Part shown: in pieces, positions 8,292 to 16,249 of the stretch
Layout: every line of letters begins with the position of its first letter
Numbering within the stretch: the stretch's first letter is position 1
NCBI GenBank assembly: GCA_003133665.1
Contig: PKYK01000030.1
Coordinates: 33,218 to 97,217 of the forward strand
Direction: 5' to 3'
DNA: 64,000 nt
From: Acidimicrobiaceae bacterium
GTDB taxonomy: Bacteria > Actinomycetota > Acidimicrobiia > Acidimicrobiales > RAAP-2
The notes under the pieces: model-generated
The model's input: only the letters and a program-made list of their open reading frames with translations
Database searches by the model: none
What the model was told of the DNA's origin: nothing
Translations under genes and position numbers: made by a program

Positions 8292-9643
8292 AGAACGTTG
8301 CCATTTTCCCCGAACTCGTGACCGGTCGGGAGGATGACTTTGCGGCGCGAACCTGGCGAATTCACCAGGGCTCGACGCTTCGCGGCGAAGCGAGTTGCAA
8401 TCTCACGGAACGGATCCTGGAGGTTCCGTTCGGCCACGATTCCCGTTCCAGAGTCGTGCGCGCCCACGAACTGATGCACGCACGGGTGAGTCCCCACGGA
8501 CTCAGCTGGGAGACTCTCTTCGCCGACGTGTCACCGCGGGCGCTCGAGTGCGCCGAGGAGTATCGCGTGAATTCGCTCCTCGATCGACTGGGCTTCGACG
8601 TCGCACTGCTGCGCGACGGATCGGAGAAGAGCGGCGGTCGTCGCCTCGCCGAGGCGGGCGAGTGGGACCAGGCGGTGTGCTTTCTCCTGGCCGTGCTCGG
8701 CACCGGCTCCGAACGCGATTACTTGGCGGGGATCCGAGCGGGCAATCCGGCGTGGCTGCCCGGTCTTCGGGCGGTCCGCAAGCGAGCGGTTGCGTTGATG
8801 AGTCGTTACGCCACGGCGTCGATCGGGGCCACGCATCGTGACGACATGGGCGTGCCGATGGGCTACGCGCAGACCACCGTCGTGCTCGCGCGATTGCTCA
8901 CCCAGTCGATGGTGGCGCGAGTACCCGAGGATCCAGAAGCGTTGCGCCAGTTCCGTCGTTCCCTCGAACCTGGTGGCCGGCGGCCACCGACCGGCCGGTT
9001 TGCCGAGTTGTGCTTTGCCGAGCAGGGCGAGATGCGCCGGCGCCCCCGCGCCTCGGGAGTTCGCCACTCCCGGGCCTCCACCACGGGAACGGTCATGCGC
9101 TTTCCAGGCCGACTCCTCACCGATGAGCAGCAGCGAGCCTTCGGACGAACGGCGCACCATCACGGTGGGATCGTCATCATTGACCAGTCGGGCTCGATGG
9201 ATATCGACGAGTGCGATCTCGAAGCTCTGATGCGGCGGGCGCCAGATGCGTTGGTGGTGGGCTATAGCCATCGACCCGGTGATCGTGGCGTGACGGCGAA
9301 CGCCTGGGTGCTCGCCCAGCGCGGCAAGGTGGCGGCTTCGTGCCCGTCAGGCAACGTCGGCAACGGAGTGGACGGTCCGATGCTTCGATGGGCCGTCTCC
9401 CAGCGGACCCGAGGCGAGCCGATCGTCTGGGTCACCGATGGGCAAGTCACCGACTCCCACGACCACCCGGACGAAGACCTCACCGGTGAGTGTGCTCATC
9501 TCGTTTCGCGACACCGAATCCGTCTGGTTCGACAACTACCCGATGCGGCTGGGGCCCTGGCGGGTGGGCAATCTCTGTCCCCTCGCCAACAGGGCTCCTT
9601 CGGTCGGGTCGGGCGGAAATTGCTCGAAATCAAAGGCATTTAG
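8288..9643 (+). CDS. VWA-domain protein with HELMH metallopeptidase-like motif
   Basis: Partner of the upstream MoxR ATPase. The TTG start at 8288 overlaps the ATPase stop (TTGA); no other start fits the spacing well. It has 451 residues. The N-terminal third contains HELMHARVSP (about residues 59-68) and a downstream ECAEEYRVNSLL helix, the pattern of zinc metallopeptidases, as in DUF2201-type proteins. The C-terminal third is a von Willebrand A fold with MIDAS motif IDQSGSM (about residue 297) and VWVTDGQVTD. Target unknown; the MoxR/VWA pairing implies metal-dependent maturation or remodelling of a protein complex. Confidence 0.8.
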   Translation: MKNVAIFPELVTGREDDFAARTWRIHQGSTLRGEASCNLTERILEVPFGHDSRSRVVRAHELMHARVSPHGLSWETLFADVSPRALECAEEYRVNSLLDRLGFDVALLRDGSEKSGGRRLAEAGEWDQAVCFLLAVLGTGSERDYLAGIRAGNPAWLPGLRAVRKRAVALMSRYATASIGATHRDDMGVPMGYAQTTVVLARLLTQSMVARVPEDPEALRQFRRSLEPGGRRPPTGRFAELCFAEQGEMRRRPRASGVRHSRASTTGTVMRFPGRLLTDEQQRAFGRTAHHHGGIVIIDQSGSMDIDECDLEALMRRAPDALVVGYSHRPGDRGVTANAWVLAQRGKVAASCPSGNVGNGVDGPMLRWAVSQRTRGEPIVWVTDGQVTDSHDHPDEDLTGECAHLVSRHRIRLVRQLPDAAGALAGGQSLSPRQQGSFGRVGRKLLEIKGI

Positions 9644-9676
9644 GGGCTCGCAAAACTCTGAAGGAAGGGCTTGCAA

Positions 9677-9690
9677 CGAACAACTGTTCG
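9677..9690. promoter_or_regulatory. SOS box 1 upstream of the LysM gene
   Basis: CGAACAACTGTTCG fits GAAC-N4-GTTC exactly. It is the first of two boxes with centres 26 bases apart, directly upstream of the LysM division-inhibitor gene. Confidence 0.9.
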
Positions 9691-9702
9691 CCTTATGATG
9701 TA

Positions 9703-9716
9703 CGAACAAGTGTTCG
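9703..9716. promoter_or_regulatory. SOS box 2 upstream of the LysM gene
   Basis: CGAACAAGTGTTCG is a second exact GAAC-N4-GTTC match, 20 bases before the chosen start codon. Tandem boxes suggest tight LexA repression. Confidence 0.9.
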
Positions 9717-9736
9717 TAGCATGTGAGGAGTCCGAG

Positions 9737-10174
9737 ATGGCCGCAGTCCTGAGAGCAGAGACCGATCAGTTCCACGGGCTCGAGGCGCAACCGTTCCTGC
9801 ACCTGGTGTCGATTGATCCTCAACGTCGCCCGCTGCGTACCGGCCGCTCATTGGCCCAGCGACGGGCCGCCCGAGCCCGCATGATGCAACGACGACGCCG
9901 AACGCTGGTGGTGCTCTCCCTGGTCGCGGGACTCGTCGTGTTGTCGTGGCCGGGTCACGCCTTTGGGGGCGTCACCGGCGCGGGACTCTCGACTGATCTC
10001 GCCAACAGCTCGGTGCTGGCTTCGGGCATGGAGTACGTGGTTCAACCAGGAGACTCGATGCATTCAATCGCCGAACTGATGAATCCCGTCGCCCCGTCGA
10101 TTGCCCAATCTGATCTGGTGAGCGAGTTGGGTTCGTCGAACGTCGTGCCCGGCGAGCACATCCTAATTCCTTAG
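9737..10174 (+). CDS. SOS-induced LysM cell-division inhibitor (YneA/DivS/Rv2719c type)
   Basis: Predicted membrane-anchored division suppressor made during the SOS response. The ORF track starts inside the SOS boxes; ATG 9737 with AGGAG six bases upstream is the real start, giving 145 residues. A basic N-terminus (RRAARARMMQRRRRT) precedes one membrane segment (LVVLSLVAGLVVLSWPG), and a single LysM domain (YVVQPGDSMHSIAELMNP... VPGEHILIP) ends the protein. It has two LexA boxes and nrdR immediately downstream, the same neighbourhood as mycobacterial Rv2719c. Function is inferred from architecture, regulation and synteny. Confidence 0.85.
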   Translation: MAAVLRAETDQFHGLEAQPFLHLVSIDPQRRPLRTGRSLAQRRAARARMMQRRRRTLVVLSLVAGLVVLSWPGHAFGGVTGAGLSTDLANSSVLASGMEYVVQPGDSMHSIAELMNPVAPSIAQSDLVSELGSSNVVPGEHILIP

Positions 10175-10205
10175 AATCTCAGGTATTTAGGTGTATCGTG
10201 AAGTG

Positions 10206-10676
10206 ATGCGCTGTCCTTTCTGTGCGGCAGATGATGACCGCGTTGTCGATTCGCGCTTGGCGTCCGATGGCGTAGCGATACGACGACGCCGAGAGTGCGC
10301 GGCCTGCCTGCAGCGCTTCACCACCTTTGAGCGTATCGAGGAGATCGGCATCTACGTCATCAAGCGCTCGGGCGAGCGAGAGTTGTTCGACCGGGCCAAG
10401 ATTCTGAGCGGCGTGCGATCCGCGTGCAAGAACCGGCCGGTTGACGAAGAGGTCATGGAGTCGCTGGTGCTCGCGATTGACGAATCGATGCGTCTGTTGA
10501 ACCGCGACGTGACGAGCGAGGAAGTCGGGATGTCCACGCTCGAGGCGCTGCGGCTGGTCGATGACGTGGCCTACGTGCGCTTCGCGTCGGTGTACAAGGG
10601 CTTTGAGGGCACCGAGGACTTCGCTCGCGAGATCGGCATGCTCGTCAAGACCACCGCCCCTAAACTGCGCGGCTAA
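10206..10676 (+). CDS. nrdR: Transcriptional repressor NrdR
   Basis: Nucleotide-sensing repressor of ribonucleotide reductase genes. From ATG 10206 it has 156 residues, the family norm; the track start at 10191 adds five unlikely residues. The zinc ribbon has Cys pairs CPFC (3-6) and CAAC (31-34), followed by an ATP-cone (about 49-139: VIKRSGERELFDRAKILSGV). It follows the SOS LysM gene by about 30 bases and precedes the PIG-L gene by two, so the three may form one transcript. Confidence 0.97.
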   Translation: MRCPFCAADDDRVVDSRLASDGVAIRRRRECAACLQRFTTFERIEEIGIYVIKRSGERELFDRAKILSGVRSACKNRPVDEEVMESLVLAIDESMRLLNRDVTSEEVGMSTLEALRLVDDVAYVRFASVYKGFEGTEDFAREIGMLVKTTAPKLRG

Positions 10677-10678
10677 CC

Positions 10679-11386
10679 ATGCGCGCTCTTCGACTGCAGC
10701 CCAGCTCGGCCATGGCCATCTACGCCCATCCCGACGACGCTGACGTCGCCGCTGGCGGGCTCTTGGCGCTCTGGGCCAGCGAAGGCTGCGCCGTGCACCT
10801 GGTGGTGGTCTGTGACGGGGCCAAGGGTTCGCACGTGCCCCGCGCGGACTCGACCTTGCTGCGCGACGCGCGCCGCGAGGAACAGCAGTTCGCCGCCGAC
10901 CTGCTGGGCGCCGCCACCGTGATCGGTCTCGATCGCCCCGACGGCGGCGTCGTCAACGACGAGGAACTGCGAGCGTTGTTGGTGGGGCTGGTGCGTCTGT
11001 ACCGTCCCGAAGTGGTGCTTGGTCCCGATCCCACCGCGACGTTCTTCGGTGGCGTGTACGTCAACCACCGCGATCACCGCGAGACCGGTTGGGCGTTGCT
11101 CGATGCGGTGGCCCCGGCGGCGGCGATGCCGCTCTACTTTCCCGAACAGGGCGAACCGCACCAGGTCCGTCATCTGCTCTTGAGCGGCACGCACGAGCCC
11201 GACGTCGTGGCGGACGTGTCGCGCACGATCGACACCAAGGTCAAGGCCGTCCTGGCGCACACCTCCCAGCTCGCGGGTGACGCCGAGGCCATTCGCGAAG
11301 TCGTCTACGAACGCGCCGAGCAGGCTGGACGTCCGGTCGGTGTCGCCTTCGGTGAGGCCTTTCGCAGCGTTGAACTCGCCTTCTGA
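10679..11386 (+). CDS. PIG-L/LmbE-family deacetylase
   Basis: Zinc-dependent N-deacetylase of the family that includes MshB and Mca of mycothiol metabolism. It has 235 residues. The metal/catalytic motif AHPDDADVAAGG is near residue 16, and the late His motif NHRDHRETG supplies the third ligand. The ATG is two bases after the nrdR stop, and the 3' end overlaps dinB. Substrate is open: a GlcNAc derivative or thiol conjugate is likely, but MshB versus Mca versus another LmbE cannot be decided here. Confidence 0.85.
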   Translation: MRALRLQPSSAMAIYAHPDDADVAAGGLLALWASEGCAVHLVVVCDGAKGSHVPRADSTLLRDARREEQQFAADLLGAATVIGLDRPDGGVVNDEELRALLVGLVRLYRPEVVLGPDPTATFFGGVYVNHRDHRETGWALLDAVAPAAAMPLYFPEQGEPHQVRHLLLSGTHEPDVVADVSRTIDTKVKAVLAHTSQLAGDAEAIREVVYERAEQAGRPVGVAFGEAFRSVELAF

Positions 11387-12710
11387 AGCTCCCTCGGTCG
11401 ACGAGGCACCGATTCTCCACATCGACCTCGACGCCTTCTTCGCGTCGGTGGAGATACTCGACGACCCGTCCCTCGCCGGGCGACCGGTCGCGGTGGGCGG
11501 CGGAGGCGATCGTGGGGTCGTGGCGAGTGCCAGCTACGAGGCACGTCGATTTGGCGTGCGCAGCGCCATGCCGAGCGTGGTGGCGCGTCGGCTCTGCCCG
11601 GATCTGATCATGCTGCCCGGCCGCTTCGACCGCTACGAGGCCTACTCGCGGGAGTTTCACCGTGTGGTCCAGGACCTCACGCCGGACTTCGAGCCGCTCG
11701 GGCTGGACGAGGTGTTCGCGGACCTGCGCAGCCTGCGCCGTCTGCAGGTTCGCCCCGTGGCTGCGTCCGTGGCCCTTCGGGAACGAATCACGAACGAACT
11801 GGGTCTTCAGTGCGGGGTCGGGCTCGGACGGAACAAGCTCTTCGCGAAACTAGCCTCGAAGCGCTCGAAACCCCTGGTGGTCGACGGTCAACTCGTGGCG
11901 GGGCCCGGAGTGGTGTGGGTCAGTCCCGCCCTCGAGGCGCGGTGGCTCGAGGAACTGCCGGTGCGCGCCTTGTGGGGGGTCGGGCCAGCGACGGCGGCGA
12001 AACTGGAGAAACTCGGTCTCAACTGGGTGCGCGACCTCGCGCGCGTGGACGAGGCGACGCTCGCCGGCCACGTCGGCTCGGCCATGGCGGCCACGCTGGT
12101 CGCCTACTCCCACGGCGAGGATCGACGTGAGGTGGTGGTTGACCGCCGGGCGAAATCACTCGGACACGACCAGACGTTCGCCCGTTCGCTCCAGGGCCTC
12201 GGCGAAGTGGTGGAGGCGGCCCGGAGCCATGCGGCGGTGGTGGCCCGCGCGCTGCGCGGACACGACCGGGTGGCACGGACCATCTCCGTGGTGGTCAGAT
12301 TCGATGACCTGACGAGCGTCTCGCGCTCGCAGACGCTTTCCTTTGGCGTCGACGACGAGGTCGCCATCGCCGCTATCGCCGAGGCGCTGCTGGGCTCGAT
12401 TGAGATCCATCACGCGGTGCGCCTGCTCGGCATCCACGCCTCGTCCTTCCTCGAGCGCAGCCAGAATCAGATGCAGCTGACCTTCGGCCTGGACCCGGCC
12501 TCGCTCGATCCTCGCGAGCACGCGGTGCTGGTCTCCCACGATCGCCAGATCAGCCACGAGGCCTTGCGTGACGCCGTCGACGAGGTCCGCCAGCGTTTCG
12601 GTCGGGCCGCGGTTGGAACGGCGGGAGAACTGCGCGAGAGCGGCCTCGACATCGAGACCCAGCGCGGTCGACACGCCTTCGGGCCCGAGACCGGCCACGG
12701 CGGATCGTAA
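11370..12710 (+). CDS. dinB: DNA polymerase IV (Y family)
   Basis: Error-prone translesion polymerase. The track ORF begins at 11277 deep inside the previous gene; TTG 11370 (with GGTGAGG upstream and a 17-base overlap) is my choice, giving about 446 residues, slightly longer than the usual 350-420. The first catalytic motif is HIDLDAFFASVE, the second GLDEVFADL; the fingers motif is ASYEARRFGVRSAMP and the thumb HhH is ALWGVGPATAAKLEKLG. The little finger follows, with a short basic C-terminal tail and no clear beta-clamp motif. No SOS box was seen immediately upstream. Confidence 0.9.
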   Translation: MNSPSEAPSVDEAPILHIDLDAFFASVEILDDPSLAGRPVAVGGGGDRGVVASASYEARRFGVRSAMPSVVARRLCPDLIMLPGRFDRYEAYSREFHRVVQDLTPDFEPLGLDEVFADLRSLRRLQVRPVAASVALRERITNELGLQCGVGLGRNKLFAKLASKRSKPLVVDGQLVAGPGVVWVSPALEARWLEELPVRALWGVGPATAAKLEKLGLNWVRDLARVDEATLAGHVGSAMAATLVAYSHGEDRREVVVDRRAKSLGHDQTFARSLQGLGEVVEAARSHAAVVARALRGHDRVARTISVVVRFDDLTSVSRSQTLSFGVDDEVAIAAIAEALLGSIEIHHAVRLLGIHASSFLERSQNQMQLTFGLDPASLDPREHAVLVSHDRQISHEALRDAVDEVRQRFGRAAVGTAGELRESGLDIETQRGRHAFGPETGHGGS

Positions 12711-12728
12711 AGCCGCTCACCCGGGACG

Positions 12729-13766
12729 TCAGTGAACCGAGACCAGGGTGCCGATCATGGTGGAGGGCCAAATGGCCTTGGCTGAGTCGAAGGGCATCTC
12801 CACGCAGCCGAGACTCTGGGGCCAGCCGTAGGTGTAGCGGATGAAGCCGTGCAGGGCGTCGCCGCCGTTGAAGTACGAGACCCAGGGGATACCCGGGTCG
12901 CTGTAGTGCGAGCCGTCGGGGTTCGTGCCCGACATCGTCTGGGTCGTGTAGCGCAGATAGACCGGATAGGTGCCGAGCGCCGTCGGCGAGACCGAGATAC
13001 CGGTGTTCACGAGGGTGTGGAAAGTGGCCCTGCCGGCGACGTACAGCGTGAGGTGTTGGGGTGTCGCCTCGGCGACGTCGACGAAGCTGTACGGATTCGG
13101 GTCGACCTGGTCCTGTTGCGCGGCCCGTACGAGGTCGTTCCAGGTGGTGGGGTCGGCCACGCCCGTGGTGGGCAGTTGGTGGTTGTTCTGGAACGACATC
13201 AAGGCTCCGGTCAGGATGACGTTGCTCGCGCCCGGGCGCCACTGCGCGCTGAGCCGCGCGGGCAGGTTCGGGTAGGTCCACGAGAACGTGCCGCTCGTCG
13301 GCTGGGCGGGGTCGCTCTGGGGAATCGTCGGCGAGAACGTCAGCGGCAGGTACTTCAGCGTGGCGAGGAGCTGCTCTTCCCACAGCACGTTGGTCGCCAC
13401 GCTCGCGCTGAACGCGCGCACCCGGGTGAAGGTGCAACTCGTGGCGCAGCGTACCGACGTGGGTGCGTCGATGACGTAGCGAAGAAGAGGCTTCAGGTTT
13501 CCGGTGATGACGGCCTGCACGTCGCGGGGGCCGATCTGCTGCCACGCCGTCAGGAGGGCGGGTCGCACGGCCAGCCTCGGCATATCTCTGGCCTCTACGG
13601 GCACACTGAAATGGAGACGGACGACGGGCATCGTGGCGGTGATGGAAAGGTTCACCGAGCTGGAAACCGAAATCGCACTGGTGGCCTGAGCGCCCAGTGA
13701 CGGGACGAGTGTCGCCGCCACCAGACCGGCACTCAGTGCCGCAACGGAGCGAAGTCGGTGGTTCAC
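12729..13766 (-). CDS. Exported L,D-transpeptidase (YkuD) with peptidoglycan-binding domain, copy 1
   Basis: Cell-wall enzyme that forms 3-3 crosslinks or anchors proteins. It has 345 residues from a GTG start. A signal peptide (LSAGLVAATLVPSLGAQA) is followed by a diverged exported region, a PG-binding-1-like helix bundle (VILTGALMSFQNNHQLPTTG, about residues 170-200) and a C-terminal YkuD domain with HGFIRY and the catalytic SLGCVEMP. A close paralogue lies at 28777-29826; part of the catalytic domain is identical at the DNA level over 52 bases. Confidence 0.9.
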   Translation of the reverse strand: MNHRLRSVAALSAGLVAATLVPSLGAQATSAISVSSSVNLSITATMPVVRLHFSVPVEARDMPRLAVRPALLTAWQQIGPRDVQAVITGNLKPLLRYVIDAPTSVRCATSCTFTRVRAFSASVATNVLWEEQLLATLKYLPLTFSPTIPQSDPAQPTSGTFSWTYPNLPARLSAQWRPGASNVILTGALMSFQNNHQLPTTGVADPTTWNDLVRAAQQDQVDPNPYSFVDVAEATPQHLTLYVAGRATFHTLVNTGISVSPTALGTYPVYLRYTTQTMSGTNPDGSHYSDPGIPWVSYFNGGDALHGFIRYTYGWPQSLGCVEMPFDSAKAIWPSTMIGTLVSVH

Positions 13767-13840
13767 GCCCCCAACGTTAATGCCCGGACTTGCTCGCCTT
13801 CATGCAGCGTAGGATGAAGGCGTCGTGACGAGGAGCCCAG

Positions 13841-14005
13841 GTGAGCCTAGTGAAGTCCGTTGTGGTGATTCTGTTGGCGGTCGCCCTGGTCGTCGTGGTG
13901 CTCTCGGTGGTCGGCTTCGTGGTGTCGACCCTCACCTTCATTATTGAGGTCGCCATCGTCCTCGGGCTCGGAGTGCTCGTCTGGCGCTACGTGTTTAAGC
14001 GCTGA
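13841..14005 (+). CDS. Small hydrophobic membrane protein (54 aa)
   Basis: Not in the ORF track. GTG 13841 is preceded by AGGAG with six-base spacing. The 54 residues are almost entirely hydrophobic: two membrane segments (VVVILLAVALVVVVLSVVGFVV and FIIEVAIVLGLGVLVW) and a basic end (RYVFKR). It lies between the divergent transpeptidase gene and tRNA-Cys. Function unknown. Confidence 0.6.
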   Translation: MSLVKSVVVILLAVALVVVVLSVVGFVVSTLTFIIEVAIVLGLGVLVWRYVFKR

Positions 14006-14040
14006 ATCGAGGAAACCGCCGGAGTAGGATGGATTCTTCG

Positions 14041-14111
14041 GGCGGCGTGGCCGAGTGGTTAGGCAGGGGCCTGCAAAGCCCCGTACTTGGGTTCGAATCC
14101 CAACGCCGCCT
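14041..14111 (+). tRNA. tRNA-Cys (GCA)
   Basis: Full cloverleaf: acceptor GGCGGCG pairs with CGCCGCC, the anticodon stem GGGGC/GCCCC encloses loop CTGCAAA (anticodon GCA), and the T-arm is TTGGG-TTCGAAT-CCCAA. The discriminator base T is typical for tRNA-Cys. CCA is not encoded. A TAGGAT -10 element lies 11-16 bases upstream. Confidence 0.96.
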
Positions 14112-14390
14112 CCGGTGGTCGTTGGCGTTTCCAGGCACTTTCGAGGGTTGGTGCAGTTTGTCTCGTGCCGCTACAGCAGCGTTTGGACCACCGATTCGCG
14201 GACTCGCCGGCCTCGTGCGGACCTGGTCAGAGCCCTAGAACTCCACACCACACAGTCCCTATTGACTCAATAGGAGTACGCGGGGCGCCACGCTCGTCGT
14301 CGTGATGAGGAACTCATGGATCACACCGCGGCGACCGTTCAAACCTCGAGGCCTTTCGGCTTGAGCACTACCCCAGCATCCTCGGTACGT
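14112..14390. other. Intergenic region, nothing recognised
   Basis: About 280 bases between tRNA-Cys and the 3' end of the XRE-cupin gene. The short overlapping ORFs have no ribosome-binding sites. No clear hairpin or repeat. Confidence 0.5.
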
Positions 14391-15203
14391 TCAACCGAGC
14401 AACTCCAGGTTGACCCAGATTGCCTCAACCGGAACGTCGCCGACATTGGTCAACCGGTGGGGGCGGCTTGAGTCAAACGAGATTGAATCACCAGCAGTGA
14501 GACGGTAGGTGTCGAATCCCAGCGTTATCTCGAGGGTTCCGTTGAGTATGAACCCGTACTCGGTGCCGACGTGCCGGATCAGTCGGCCCTCCATGGTGGA
14601 ACTTCCGCCGACGTCGTAGCGAACGAACATGAAATCGGTCTTCTCTTTCCGCGTCGCGGTCAGCGACTCCCAGGTGACCCCGGAATCGAGGACCAGAACC
14701 TTGCGTTCGTGTGGGTGCACGACCGGCGAAGAGGGCGTTGCCCCGCCTGCGTCGTGCGCAGCGGGTGACACTGCCGAATGACTGCCAAAGCTGGACACGG
14801 TACGCCACGAGTTGTTCGCCGCGTCTGTTCCCTCGTCAGGAGGCCCACTGGTGTCGGGCCCGCCGTGCGCTGCTTCACTTTCGAAGAGTTCGTCCGTGGC
14901 GATATCGAGTGCTGCGCAGATTGCGAACAGGGTCGCTACGGAGGGCTGCGCCTTGCCGGTCTCGAGCTGTGAGATGAACGAGGCGGAGACGTCCAAGTCT
15001 CTTGCGAATTGCCTAAGGGAAATGCCACGAGCCAGTCGTCGAGCACGCAGACGCGCGCCGACGAGGCCCGGTGCCACCGGGTTGCCGCTCGTGAGCTGCG
15101 GGCTCGCGGTTCGCGGCACCAACTGGCGACCTGCGGGCGTAGTGGAAGCATTGGAGGTTGTGGTGTTCCCCCGGTTGGGCGCTGCACCATTGGAAACCGG
15201 CAT
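14391..15203 (-). CDS. XRE-family regulator with C-terminal cupin sensor
   Basis: Probable repressor or activator of the surrounding catabolic cluster. The track adds 21 residues; ATG at 15203 has GGGAGAGG upstream, giving 270 residues. A disordered Ser/Thr/Asn-rich N-terminus is followed by an XRE helix-turn-helix (about 50-105: ISLRQFARDLDVSASFISQLE), a low-complexity linker, and a cupin-2 domain (about 175-270: IRHVGTEYGFILNGTLEIT, FDSSRPHRLTNVG) that would bind a small effector. It is downstream of the bicupin and SDR genes on the same strand; candidate target sites are listed at the cluster promoters. Confidence 0.88.
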   Translation of the reverse strand: MPVSNGAAPNRGNTTTSNASTTPAGRQLVPRTASPQLTSGNPVAPGLVGARLRARRLARGISLRQFARDLDVSASFISQLETGKAQPSVATLFAICAALDIATDELFESEAAHGGPDTSGPPDEGTDAANNSWRTVSSFGSHSAVSPAAHDAGGATPSSPVVHPHERKVLVLDSGVTWESLTATRKEKTDFMFVRYDVGGSSTMEGRLIRHVGTEYGFILNGTLEITLGFDTYRLTAGDSISFDSSRPHRLTNVGDVPVEAIWVNLELLG

Positions 15204-15303
15204 TGCCACCTCTCCCTGTCTTCGTAATGAATGTGATTCCGCCGACGTGAGTACGGCGCGCGGCACTGAAATGCAGTAATACTAACTGCCAAACAATAGA
15301 GAA

Positions 15304-16209
15304 CTAGTGTGGATGTTCCAGTTTTGCGGCCAAGTGTTCCCACTCACGGCTAAACCGGTAGGAATGGCGGGCCGGAGGTTGCGGAGCCTGCACTTCGATC
15401 CATCGAACGAGTCCCGATCCCCGGTTCTCGAAGCCGTGATCGGCACCCACGCCCGCCCAGAGGACGTCACCGGGGTGGAACACTAGGGAGTTGCCATCTA
15501 CCAACGCGTGGACCTCGCCCTCGACGAAGACGTAGGCCTCTTCGAACGGATGGTCGTGCGGATGGGCGATGGCCGTGGGTTGATAGTCGACGACGAACAT
15601 CGTGTGGAGTTGGGCGCCGCGCTGTTGGTCGATCAGCATCTTCACGCTGATGCCGCTGTAGGCGAGCAGGGCCGTGGCCATGCTGGGCGACACGGAGGGC
15701 GCATTGACGTCCGATCCGCCGGCCAGCTGGCGCAGGTCCATCGACTCCGAATCAAATCGAACGGCGTTCTGATTGCGCGGGTCGCGCATGTCGGGCAGCT
15801 CGGGACGGGATTCGACCAACGACTCGCTTGTGAAGAAGGTGTCCTGGCGTCGTCCGTCGTCGATCTCGGCCGGCGACGCCATCTGCAGCCACTTGACCGG
15901 TCCGTCAATCGACCTCAGCGAATAGGTGGTACCGACGGGGACGGCGATGCCGTGGTTGGCATCAAGCAACGTCGTCTGACCGAGCGTCGTGACGGCGAGA
16001 CTCCCGGCGAAGACGTAGATGCTGAACTCATACGAGTGAAGCGCCGGTTTCACGTAGCCGCCGGCGTCCAGGTGTCCCACGGACAGCGTCATGTGGGGCG
16101 AACCGGTCGCGCGGGCAATCAGGATCTGCTGCCGGTAACCAGACGAATGTCCCTCGTGCGTCGAGGGGGTCACTGCCTTGCTGTCATCAATCTTCGTTGC
16201 GTAATACAT
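15304..16209 (-). CDS. Bicupin protein, possibly ureidoglycine-aminohydrolase-like
   Basis: A 301-residue double-cupin enzyme. Cupin 1 lies around residues 40-110 (HSYEFSIYVFAGSLAVTTLG) and cupin 2 around 200-290, the latter with a full metal-site set (HPHDHPFEEAYVFVEGE, later ADHGFENRG). The layout resembles (S)-ureidoglycine aminohydrolase of purine breakdown, but identity is too uncertain to assign the reaction. It lies 40 bases downstream of the SDR gene and 100 bases upstream of the XRE-cupin gene on the same strand, so one operon is likely. Confidence 0.75.
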   Translation of the reverse strand: MYYATKIDDSKAVTPSTHEGHSSGYRQQILIARATGSPHMTLSVGHLDAGGYVKPALHSYEFSIYVFAGSLAVTTLGQTTLLDANHGIAVPVGTTYSLRSIDGPVKWLQMASPAEIDDGRRQDTFFTSESLVESRPELPDMRDPRNQNAVRFDSESMDLRQLAGGSDVNAPSVSPSMATALLAYSGISVKMLIDQQRGAQLHTMFVVDYQPTAIAHPHDHPFEEAYVFVEGEVHALVDGNSLVFHPGDVLWAGVGADHGFENRGSGLVRWIEVQAPQPPARHSYRFSREWEHLAAKLEHPH

Positions 16210-16249
16210 GTTCTCTCCAGTCCAGGGATCGGATCATTCGCACCACTGC

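Noticed and set aside
12849-13700. 283-aa plus-strand ORF
   Set aside because: Antisense of the L,D-transpeptidase; Arg/Val/Gly-biased composition typical of high-GC shadows.
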